The notes under the pieces were generated by a model, which had not been told where the DNA came from, searched no databases, and saw nothing but the letters and a program-made list of their open reading frames with translations. From Letharia columbiana (lineage: Eukaryota; Ascomycota; Lecanoromycetes; Lecanorales; Parmeliaceae), in assembly GCF_014066305.1 (NCBI RefSeq), contig NW_023501042.1, positions 372,001 to 436,000 on the forward strand: a stretch of DNA of 64,000 bases. Direction: 5' to 3'. A program made the position numbers and the translations under genes. Position 1 is the first letter of the stretch, and each line of letters begins with the position of its first letter. This document shows positions 48,147 to 59,700 of this stretch, in pieces.

Positions 48147-50054
48147 ATGCACAAACTCGGGATTCGTGCTTTACGAAGATCAAACAACAATTGCACAGCA
48201 TTTCGAAAGGCCTGCCAAAGCCCACAGAATCCAAAATATCGTGCTCTATCAAATACAAGATCAGTACCCTCGCAAGGAGTAATGTCAGCAGCACATCTAC
48301 CGCCAGCGCCTGGCGACTACGATACATCCCATTCCACCACCGTTCGCAAGTACAATCGCACATACGGGCTTGTTCCCCCAGCAGTCGAGAGCTTAGACGT
48401 CCAAGCTTCGAGATGTCTGAAACAGCTAGAGCGAAGGCCGCAGAGTATCGACAAATATCTCTATCTCAGCAGCCTTCGTAGCACCAACGTCCACCTCTTT
48501 TATCGCTTGGTCAGTCAGCATATCAAAGACATGGCTCCTCTCATTTATACACCAACTGTCGGCGATGGCTGCTTGCAATGGTCTCATAATTACGTCCAAC
48601 CAGAGGGTCTGTACATATCCTATTCTGATCGTGGTCACATCGCGTCAGTACTGCACAATTGGCCGCAGGTAAATGTCGAGATCACCGTTGTCACAGATGG
48701 TTCTCGAATCCTTGGGCTAGGGGATTTAGGCATCAATGGCATGGGCATACCTGTTGGCAAGCTTTCTCTTTATGTGGCCTGCGCAGGGATCCGTCCGGAG
48801 GCCACTTTGCCGCTTATGCTGGATCTGGGTACTGGAAACAAGTCACTAAGAGAAGATCCACTGTATATGGGAAGCAGGAGAGAAAAGGTTTCCGCTCAGG
48901 AAGAAAAAGAATTTCTGGACGAATTGATGGTGGCATTGACGGAGAAATGGCCTGGAATTGTCATCCAGTTCGAGGATTTTAAAAACCCTTTCCCAGCACT
49001 CGAAACCTATGGAGGCAAATATACATGTTTCAACGACGATATCCAGGGGACTGGTGCCGTAGTTCTGGCGGGAATCATCAGCGCTGTGAAACGAACCGGT
49101 GTTCCGGTCAAGGACCAGAGAGCCGTATTTTTCGGAGCTGGTAGCGCAGGTGTGGGTGTGGCGAAGCAGATTGTAGAGTATTTCATGCGAGAAGGGCTGA
49201 CAGAGGACGAAGCACGGCGATGCTTCTGGCTCGTCGATACTAAAGGTCTTGTGACTAATGACCGAGGGGACAAGTTGGCGGAGCACAAGATCTATTTCTC
49301 TCGCGACGATAACGCTGGAAAGCAGTACAAGACCCTTGAGGAAGTGGTGGACCATGTGAGGCCTACAATACTGATGGGGCTTTCGACAATAGGAGGGGCT
49401 TTCACGCCAGATATGCTGACAAAAATGGGGCAATGGAACGAGCACCCAATCATTTTCCCACTCTCGAATCCATCGGCGAATTCGGAATGCACTTTCGAAG
49501 ACGCCCTTAAACATACCAACTACAAGGCATTGTTCGCGAGTGGAAGCCCTTTTGCCTCAATCGAGCATGACGGGAAGCTTGAGACTCCCGGGCAAGGTGA
49601 GTAATCTTCCTTCCCTTAGGTAGTATAGGACCAGGAACCGCCTACGTGCGACTGACCACAAAATTCAGGCAACAACATGTATGTCTTCCCAGGCATTGGC
49701 CTGGGTACGATCCTTTCGAAGGCAACCACCATCACTCAGTCCATGATATACGCCTCTGCGACGTCACTAAGCACTTCTTTGCATCCTTCTGAAGTTTCTC
49801 AAGGCTGGCTGTATCCAGAGCTCGCTCGGATACGAGACGTGAGTGTTATCGTTGCAATGGGAGTCATCAAAGCTGCACAAGAAGCGGGCGTGGATCGTGA
49901 GCAAAGCATCAAGAGTATGGGAAATGAAGAATTGGAGAAATGGGTGAGATCGAAGATGTACGACCCAACTACAGAAACGCAGAGGGTTGAGGAGGAAGTC
50001 CAAGGATTGACGGATCCCTCGAAATGGGGAGGGAACCGAGGATCCCACCTGTAA
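48147..50054 (+). CDS. MAE1: NAD(P)-dependent malic enzyme, mitochondrial
   Basis: Two exons, 48147-49596 and 49669-50054, encode 611 residues; the intron is GTGAGT...GACTGACC...ATTCAG. It oxidatively decarboxylates L-malate to pyruvate and CO2. The first about 40 residues are basic and rich in Ser/Asn/Arg without acids, as in a mitochondrial presequence; an inner Met at 48282 (MSAAHLPPAPG) would give a cytosolic form. Visible landmarks are the catalytic Tyr in APLIYTPTVGDGC, the Lys in GMGIPVGKLSLY, the family signature FEDFKNPFPALETYGGKYTC followed by FNDDIQGTGAVVLAG with the metal-binding acids, and the Rossmann motif VFFGAGSAGVGVAKQI. After the nucleotide motif an acidic residue pattern (FWLVDTKGLV) favours NAD. 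The end of the coding region, VFPGIGLGTILSKATTITQS, is in exon 2. Confidence 0.95.
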
Positions 50055-50729
50055 AGTGCGAAGGCTGCGAGTCTCGTAAAAACGGCTTGAGCGGTTTTTT
50101 GAATGCCCAAAATTTGATGCATACTCTGACCAAATAGATACTTCATAGACTTCTGTTGCGTGGACATAGACTTTTAGCGGAGACGATTTTTCAATATTCA
50201 AGACACACACTTGCCTGTATAATACACCGACAACAAGAACGAGATACGTTAGGGCACTTACCTACTCCTGTTGTTTGGGGATATTTAGTTCGTATTAGGT
50301 TCGATTCCTAATGGCGCTGGTACAATGGTGTTGCGGTGCTTCTTATTTTCTACTCCTGGAGCGAATACTTTAGGGGAGGTGCACCAGTGCGTGCCCAAGA
50401 GACTCTTCCGCCGCTAAGCTAGCCCACCCGAGGTTCTATCTCTCAGCCTCGGGCCTTGGCTCTACCTTGGCAAACACCAGCAATCTCGCGCTGCCCACGC
50501 CTTTGACCTTGTAGACGCTGTGTGTTCTCATTGATGACTTTACGACTAACATATTGATACCCACGGCAATTTTCTGTTGACAATTGTGGCTATCCCCGCT
50601 TCTACAGCTCTTTGCAGAAGGTTACCTGTAATATACGTGCACCGTGCATACAGTGAGTTGTCACGCAGCTAGCCCACTAGATGCTGCATTCTAACATTCC
50701 GTCCAATCAGACCCAAGGACGATAGAACA
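50055..50729. other. Intergenic region upstream of the giant gene
   Basis: No gene is supported. It contains a tRNA-like T-arm at about 50295-50311 without a matching acceptor strand (rejected as a tRNA). It presumably holds the malic enzyme 3' UTR and the promoter of the giant gene. Confidence 0.4.
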
Positions 50730-53700
50730 ATGTGGAATCGATTCAGTGGCAAACCTCATGATTCAAATTATGATTTGCCCTCACAGAGTATTCGGCGCGA
50801 CGATGATGAACAGCGACCTCGTGCGCATCGCTCCGATTCTATAGCGTCTTCCAACTCGAATAAGAAATCCTCTTCCCGGGCTGACGATCGTGCTCCACGA
50901 GGCTTTAACCCTACATCTACAAGCTACTCATCTACTACCCGAGGGCAATATCCTGGAGCAGCATCGGCTTCCATAGCATCGAGCTACGCAACAGCATCCG
51001 GAAACAACAACTGCGAACCATATGTGGCGCCTGGTTTAGTCAGAAATGCCAGCCTCGCAGACCAAATGCAGAGGTCGAAATCCTCGCGCTCCTCGCGCGA
51101 TCAGGACGAGGCTCGCGAAATTAAGGACAAAAAGCGGGACAAGACAGATATATTTGATGGCCGCGATCAAGATATTGAGAGACAGCGAAAGAGGGACAAG
51201 CGAGACAAGAAGGGCAGAAGCTTGAGAAGATCTGAGAATGGACTCGACGAAGAGGTCGGAAGCAGCAGAGGTCCTGACGATTTCCCTGATCAGGTTGCGA
51301 GCTCTGGTTTCTCGCAATTCCCTGGCCAGAACGACGGGGCAATACCAGGACCCAACGGCGCCGCACCCGAACATCCAGCCATGTCCTCCCATGTGCAAGA
51401 CCAGTTTCCCGGTCAATTTCCGACTCAGTCCTCTGCTCCATACCGTCCACCACTGGCCGCCAGCGAAGGAGGTCCTGGACTCGCGGCTGAATACTATGGT
51501 GATGATGGGCAGTCTGTTGCAGAACAGCCTGGAAATCGAGCAAATACGCCATCTCTTATCATTGGGGCAGAACCTCACCTTCAGCCTGCATTGGCTGTGG
51601 CAGCCCCGCCACCAGAGCCGAGCGCTTCTGGAGCGGTCGGTGCGGCAGCGTCCTTCTTCAGCGGTGAATTTGAAGAAGATGAAGCCGCATCGACCCACGG
51701 CCAGCAGAATGCGTCAACATACGTCACAAGCCAAATCAGACCCAACAGCAACCACCATTCGTCTTCCGCCCCAATCATACCCACCATAGGTGGGACAGCC
51801 ATAGGATCGGCTGCTGGCTATCTCATTGACAGCCAGACCTCAACACATCAGCAGCGCACGGATCATAAGTCATCAATAGGAGGAGCCCCTAGTGAATATT
51901 CTGCCGTCACGACTCAACGCCCGCCGTCTCAAACACAAGCCTCACAGTACTCCAGCAAGTCTCAGCCACCAACGCTAGGCAAGCAATCATCTCAGTCGTC
52001 TAACACCCCGATTTATGCAACCGGGGCAGCAGGCGCCACAGGGTTGGCGGCAGCAGCAGCTTACGAGCACAATCATCACTCTTTAGATCACAATGTCTCG
52101 TCAGCGCCTCAGTATTCAACAACCTCCATGGCTCAGCGACATCGCAATAACGGTCCCTTCGGCGCGTTGCTGGACTTCTTCAAAGATCCTGAAGGAGTAG
52201 CTCAGTTCGAAGAATACTCTCAGATCATAGGTGTTTGCAGGGACTGCTTCGCGCCGGGATCCTCAACAAGAGATGCTCCGAGAAAACATCTTTATGGGAG
52301 ACGACAATCAAATGAGCGGTACGGCAGCAGTACGCGCGTCGACAAAGATAGTCGATATTATTCTTCCGACAATGAGGGTCGACGGAAGAGCAACAAGTCC
52401 TGGCAGGCCGCTGGTCTCCCGGGCTACGGGCTGGCAAAACTTGGAGAGAGCTTGTTTCAAGAGAAGAACGACTATGATGATACCTACATTGTGAAAAATG
52501 GGCGCTTCTCGCCGGATGGGAGGGATCGTAGAGCACGCCGTCGAAGTCGCTCCAAAGAGCGTTTCGAAATTGAAATTACTGGTGATGGCAAATCGGACAG
52601 AAAAGAACCGCGTAATGATACTTCCACGGGCACGAAAAGGCTGACATATAGCACGGGTCGTCAATCAGGAACGAGGTCTAGATCAAGAGATCGAAAGACT
52701 GGCTTGACCGAAGCTGCTATTGGCGCAGCACCAGAAACCTCCGCGGTCGCGTCGAGTTCTCGACGTCGGAGCCGCTCTCCGAAACGTACATCCGTTAAAG
52801 GTAAGCACAAAGGTCAAGAAGCCTCGCCTGAGAGACGCCACAAGACCAAGAAGAAGAAGAAGAGAGACAGAAGCTTCTTCGGGTTCGGCAACGGATCATC
52901 CTCGTCATCTAGCGTGGACTTGGCATATACTGGTGGTCAAGACAAGCACCGAAGCATTAAACGGTCGAATGGCAAGTCCAAAGATGATAAGAAGGCTGAA
53001 GCAGCTCTACTGGGCCTTGGCGCGGCGGCAGCAGCGCTTGCCCTGAACGATGGTCGTCAAGGTCACCGAAAGAATGGCGTAAGAGAACTCGTGGGGGCGA
53101 AGAAGACAAAAGGTCATGATGGACATGGCTCCGGACAAGCGCACAGACCCAAGAAATCTTATGGAAACCTTGACGACGAACTTTGGGAATCGGCTGCAGA
53201 AGACGACTACGAGAGCATAGATTCCGACCTGGCGTACGGTGCACCAGTACGCAGGGATAGTCGAGCATCATTTTCTTCCGAGTCATCGGGAACCAATAAG
53301 TGGGGTTGGCGTTGGGGCAGCAAAAAAAATCGGAGAGCGTCTTCCCCACGGCGAAAGTCATCTGACCATAGTAGCTTTCCCCCAGTAGCTAGTGTGACAC
53401 GTTCAAGTCTAACAGGTGCGGCCATGACGCCTCAAGATCAGCCTCAGGGGAGTGCGATGGACAGTACAAGCAGCCTTCCCCTGCAGCATGTCTACCCAGT
53501 GCCGACTTCTGATCCTTCTCGCTTCGACGTTGGGCGAGAAGGTTCAATCGTGTCTTCGAGTAGACCGGTCATGTCCTCTCGGCCAGAAGCTGTTCCTCTT
53601 CAACATCCTCGCCCAATAGCCCCCGTTTCAGCATCAATCTACTCAAGTCAAACGGCGTATGATCATTCTCATAGTGCGCCAAGTGGTCCTGCTGTGTTCT

Positions 53701-56700
53701 CCCAAACTCCGTATCATCATCATCCGGGAACGTCTGATGATCGACATAGCACTCACGAAGCCAGCATACCTGGCAGCTTCCCTCGCGTCGAGCAACCGGC
53801 GGATGACACTGCTCGCGATTTTAGGATACGGAGGAGAGACACATCCCCTGGAAGATTCGGAGAAGACTCTATATCGAGCTCCATGGCACCTCCGCGCCGA
53901 ACTTCCGTGAGAGACGACTCCTCTGCAGTTCGATTCGATCTGACAGAAGAGCAAGAAGAAAGAGATCGCCGCGAGAGGCGTCGGAAGAGAAAGGAAGATA
54001 AGGAGCGTCGCGAAGCCGAAGAGCAAGAGCAGGTTGAGAAGGATCGTCGTTTCTCAAGGGAACGATCAAGCAGAAAATTAGGCTCGAACACCAAGCCGGA
54101 GGAAGTTCTTGAAAAATCTTTTGAAAAATCATGGGCCGGTCCCGCCGCTGCTGGAGTCATTGGGGCCGCAATTGGTGCTGCGGCTGCAACAGACAGGTCG
54201 AGATCTGAAGAGACGCGGGAGGAACGCCGCGAACGTCGACGGAAGGAACGTGAACTCGAAAACGAAGAAGATGCTCTCAGCAAAAGCGAACGTCGACGAA
54301 GACAGCGGGAACGTGACGATCAAGAAGCCGCAATCAAGGAACGCGGTAATCTACCTGACGAGAATTGTGCGTCACGCGGGTACGTGGATCACGAAGAGCG
54401 TTCTCCGGAGAAACAGGACATGTCTGTATGGCAAGAAGCGGCAAGCACCAAGCGAAGCTCTGTTCATGAAAACTATGGTGCTTTCTTCACCCCACTCGAA
54501 CTCCTTAACAAATCGAGTGACCAGATAAAGATTACAAGTGCTAATGCTGACGCTGATATTGATATGGAACAAGTCCCACAAATTGTCACAGTGGAGCCAA
54601 AGCGAATCCGCGATCTCTCTGACTCGCCGGCGTTCTCGCTCGTGGACACCGACGACAAGATCGATCCTTCAAAGTTGTCGTTTCCTTGGCAGGTACCAAA
54701 GCTCAGGCTTGTAGAGCCGACTCCGCCTTCAACCAGGGGCTCCACACCCATTCCCCGACCTAAGGATGCCGGTGACGAAGGCTTCGAAGAGCCTCGGAAG
54801 GAGCCTTCGTCTTCAAAGGTCAAGTGGGGAGATGACCAGACTCACGAATACACAATTATCGCTCCAAAGGAGGACCACGATGAATCCGTCGAGCCATCCT
54901 CTGGGGACATGAGCGTACCAGATCCAGTAGATTTATCAAGCAGCACGCACGAGCGTGACTTGCCGGATCATGAAATGCACCCGCGCAATGACTCAACAAT
55001 GGAAAGTAGCTCAGCAATTTATGGTGAGGATGCTGCATTCGCGGCCACGTTAGCCGCCAGTGCAGAAGATGCAGGCTTCGATCCTTCTATTGTCATCAAT
55101 AACCCAACATACCGACGTCGAGACTCACCCCCAGGATCTAACGAAAACAGCATGCCTGGCGGATTCGATGATGAGAACGAGCCACGGCTTCACAAGAAAG
55201 ACCGGAAGAGAAAGGAGAAAGCTTCTAGACGTCAGAGTCAAAACGACGGTCCCAACGGGCGAGATGACGATACAATTGTGCAGGATATCATCAGCCAAGT
55301 GGAAGAATCTGAGTTTCAACCTCCAAACCAGGTTCTGCTAGAGAAACTAGATGACGAGTGGGAGAAACCAAAGAAAACTAGATCCAGGAAATCCAAAAAA
55401 AGTCAAAAGGGCTCTGAGTCTAGGGACGATCTCTTCGAGACGTCTGAAACTACGAGTAAGGCTCTAGATTCGGAGAGCCGAGACGTGTACGAGTCGCCTA
55501 CTGAAGATGTTCGCTCCATCGAGTCAATCAGCAATAAAGCAGAGAGCGGCAGGAAGTCCCGCAAAAAGTCAAAACGGAATAGTACTGGCTTTGATGATGC
55601 TGCGTCTACCGTGCCTTCCCCATCTACGAACGAAGCTAGCAAAGACCCCAATTCCCAACCAAAGGAGAAGCGCAAAGGTAGCATCTGGGATCGGGTCCTT
55701 GGTAAATCCCCTGGCAGCCTTCCGCAAGAAAATGGTGCCAAGGACGTTACAGACCAGTCAATTTTGAAGGACTTCGGGGAACCTAAGATGAAGAGTAAAA
55801 AGACCGAGGAACGGAAGTCTAGTCGCGACGGGGACGACAATCACGACAGCAAAGATCGAAGCAGCATTGGAGGCACCGTGCCGCAAGTTTCAGGTAGGAT
55901 CTCCCAAGACCTACCGGTAAAGGTATACACACCAGTCCCCAGCGGTCGTGCATACTCGAAAGAATTGCTGAACAACTCTCAGGATCACGGAACTAGTCTG
56001 CCCCCACTCTTTTCAGACGCGGGCTCAGTGGCCCAATATCTAGACCGTAGTATAAAAGCGGAGCAAGTTGAGGAAAAGCAGCCAGAGTCTTTTTTAGGGA
56101 TGCGCCCAGAACCACCGCCGCCACCTGACACACGTGCTGAAAGTGAGGCGCTTTCCGATCTCTCGGAGACGACCAGCCTCCCAGCCACACCTCACGCTGA
56201 GTCTGAGACTCAGAGCCGGCGTTTCTCAGATGCTGAAACCTCTAGCCCAACACAGACCACGGCTGCTCTTCCGTCCTCGCCTACAGCTGTACCTTTCCAT
56301 TTCCGTCGACCAGGCCGCTCATCTAGTACCGCTCGATCTCTGTCCCAAACGCCATTTTCCTCAAACGAATCGGCGACTGATCTCACTCCGAAACAGAAGA
56401 CACGTCCTCGCTCCACGGAGTTCAAATCCTCAAAAGAAATCAGGCCCTTGTGGCCTGTAGAAAGACACCGATTACACCAGGAGCCAAACCCTGACGAAAC
56501 TTACCCTTCTCTTCCTTCAAGCCATACAACCTCAAGGAGCTCATCTGTCCACAATCTGGAGGGAAGTGAACACCACCAGAGGGGACCCTCCGGATTGAAC
56601 GAGGCAGAGCATGAGCCGATTCAATCAGCGCCAGTGACCTCCACGGATAGTCACCCAATACAGTCAGATCTGCTTGAATCACAATTGGCGACCTCTCCTA

Positions 56701-59700
56701 CTGCATCCTCTTTCCAAGATTCTAGGACCGTTAAGGATTTGCTGTCTCCGCAGGCTAGTAGAGACTCGTCTCCCAAAGTAAGCGCTGAGGAAAATCCTCA
56801 CGAGTCATCCTCTACCTTGAAAAGCGCTGTTTTAGGTGCCGTCCTAGGAGGCCCTGCCGCTGTGGCTCTGAATGAACCAATTCAGAACAATGCTCCAATA
56901 CGGCAAGACCTGTTCCGAGAAGAGAACGAGGATTTCGAGCATGCTTTAGATGATATGGTTCTGGACACAATAGCTTACCCGTCCTATAATAACGCTCTTG
57001 GTCAAGGGGAGGACTTTGTTCCTCAAAAGACCAGGAAAGGCAAGAAGAATAAGCGGAAAGCCGGCCAATTTCAACAAGAAACAGTTCAACCATCTTTTGG
57101 AGGGGCTGTGGAGGCTAAGCCAAGCACGAACTCCATAGACGTGGAGCTTCTGAGCGCCGGAACCATGCGCCAAATTCAAGAACAGGATGCCCAGGATGCC
57201 GTGGATTCATGGTTCCCATCAGTTCTCCTGTCAAGTAAAGGAAAGAAGGGCAAGAAGGGCAAAAGCAGGGGGCTTGCTGAGAGATCACCGGAAGAAAATG
57301 GACCATTCCCAGATACTTACGAGCCTCCCAGGGACAACCTCAAAAACACAGTACCAGCAGGAGGTCAAGAAAGCGACACTCTGACGCGACAAATGTCTCG
57401 AGAGCAGATTGTGGATATCATGACTGCCGTCGCGCAAGATGCGAACAAGGATGAAAAGAAGGCATCGCAATCTGCGACAGCTGTGGTTCAAGAGCCTTTC
57501 GAGACCCTGGCCGAAGAAAATTGCAGCGAGTCGAAAGTCAAGGAGGACAACAAAGGACAAGAGGACCTCCCTCAAGACGGCCTCCAAACGAAGACCTTTT
57601 CCAAAGACGGATTCCCACAAGAAGACCTCCCCCAAGACGGCCTTGCACAAGACAACCTCCCTCAAAGCGGTCTTCAACAAGAGACTCTGCCCAAAAACGA
57701 ACCCCCACACAGCGAGCTCCCACAACTCGAAAATAATCAAGAGACCCTCCCCCAAGGTGACTTCCCCTAGTCAACCTCCCTCGAGACGACTTCTCACATT
57801 CACAAGACCCACAACGCGGAAGCCTGCTATCTTCATCTGTTCCAGATCAGATTACTTTTACAGACCCTTTCTTAAAACAAAGTCACAGGAATGTGCTAGA
57901 GTCACCCAAAGCCAATCCCGCGTCTCAAGAAGAACTCGATCCTGGTGACTCGACAAAAGCGATATCGCCACTGCTTGAGCTTTCTCCAAGAGCAACACCA
58001 TTACCCAATGTTGATGATGATCATGACCTCTTGGACGAGCGGCTAGAAATTCCAGTCTCTACATCTTTGGATCGTTCTGATGATAAGGAAATGGAAATTG
58101 CTGCTGGAAACCCTTTAGACGTCCCACATATACATGATCTATCTGCCGTCATACCTGAACTACAAAAACAAGCACAAGATCTTACGTCTCAAGCCGAGCA
58201 AGTTGATCCAGGTGACTATTCCGCCGTTCCGTCTAAGAAAAAATCCAAAAAGGGCAAAAAGGCTAAGCAGAGCTGTTCGGTTGAAGAAAATGAGCAGACT
58301 GAGATACAAAAAAGGGATGGACCATTACCTAGTGTTAATACTTCTACAACGCTCGAAGAAGATTGGCCAAAGGATTCGAACGACGAACCTGCAATGAAGG
58401 TTCTCCAGGAGAAGTCCGAAACGTTGGATGATGGATGGGAGCGCTCCACTAGCAAGAAGAAGGGCAAGAAAGGAAAGGTGACCAAGCAAAGCATTTCGGT
58501 TGAGAACAGCAAGGCCACCGAAATTCAAAGACGACAGCAATCGCTACCTTACATGGCTGCGTCTGAAGCGCCTGAGGACCATGAAGCCAGGAAATTGATT
58601 GACGAGTCTGCAGTCGATGTCTCCCAGCCCAAGACTGAGCCCCTAGAGGACGAATGGACGGCCTCCAACGACAATAAGAAAGGCAAGAAGGTTGAGAGGC
58701 AGAGGTCGAAGACATCAAGTTTGGGGCTTTCACCGGACGAAACAGAGCATCAATTCGAGCGACAACCAGACGCCAGAGATGACATGAACGATCGCGCTTT
58801 GTCCTTGGCCACAACGCGGACCTCCCAAGAAGTCGGTGCTATGCTAGGACTCGATGAAACTGAAGCCTCCATCGAAGGCGAGTCGAAGGAAGCCTTCCCA
58901 ATTGAGTCTCACGCAGAGCATAATCTACGGAAGCCTTCAGAAGATCATATTTCAGGCAGCTATGAACAGAAACTGCCCGTCTCATACGAGCCAGAGACTC
59001 CGCACTCTAAAGACGCTCCTGGAAAGGCGCAGGATGATGGAATATTCCTGAATCTGCACACGCCAGTCGCTGGCACAAATGCTGCTCAACGTGTACAGGA
59101 CATCTTGGTGGGGGAGAACAATGCGGAGTCTGCTACTGATGCTAAGAGGGAAGCCATGGTGGCATCCACGAGCATGGAAGAGAAAGCTACTGATAGGCCA
59201 ATAAAAGAAGATGAACTGGTTGGGGATGCGCCAAAAAAGAAGAAGAAAAGCAAAAAGGGTAAGAAGAACGAAAAGTTCTCATGGGACGAGCCCGAAATCA
59301 AGCCTGAAACGACAGAGCCGGCAGAGGTCTCAGATCCACCCGGTGCAACGAACACTCCGCTCGAACAAGAGCCTACGCCTGACAGGCCAATGGAAGAAAA
59401 TGAGCTGGATCGTGATGCTCCGAAGAAGAGGACAAAGGGCAAAAAAGGGAAGAAGAACGAAGCGTTCTCGTGGGACGAGCCCGAAACCAAGCCTGAAACG
59501 ACAGAGCCGGCAGAGGTCTCAGATCCACCCGGTGCAACGAACACTCCGCTCGAACAAGAGCCTGCGCCTGACAGGCCAATGGAAGAAAATGAGCTGGATC
59601 GTGATGCTCCGAAGAAGAGGACAAAGGGCAACAAAGGGAAGAAGAACGAAGCGTTCTCGTGGGACGAGCCCGAAACCAAGCCTGAAACGACAGAGCCGGC

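Noticed and set aside
47959..48363. Minus-strand 134-codon frame over the malic enzyme start
   Set aside because: It overlaps the presequence and first exon of a well-supported gene on the other strand.
50290..50320. tRNA-like T arm: stem TTAGG/CCTAA around loop TTCGATT, with a perfect B-box
   Set aside because: No matching acceptor strand, D arm or anticodon arm could be folded in the 75 bases upstream; treated as chance or a relic.
51036..56460. Many long antisense and alternate-frame open frames over the giant gene
   Set aside because: They are shadows of low-complexity, G/A-rich coding sequence; none shows a domain.
57755..57775. Programmed -1 frameshift as explanation for the break
   Set aside because: No X-XXY-YYZ slippery heptamer is present and a single missing C in a homopolymer is simpler; kept only as an alternative.
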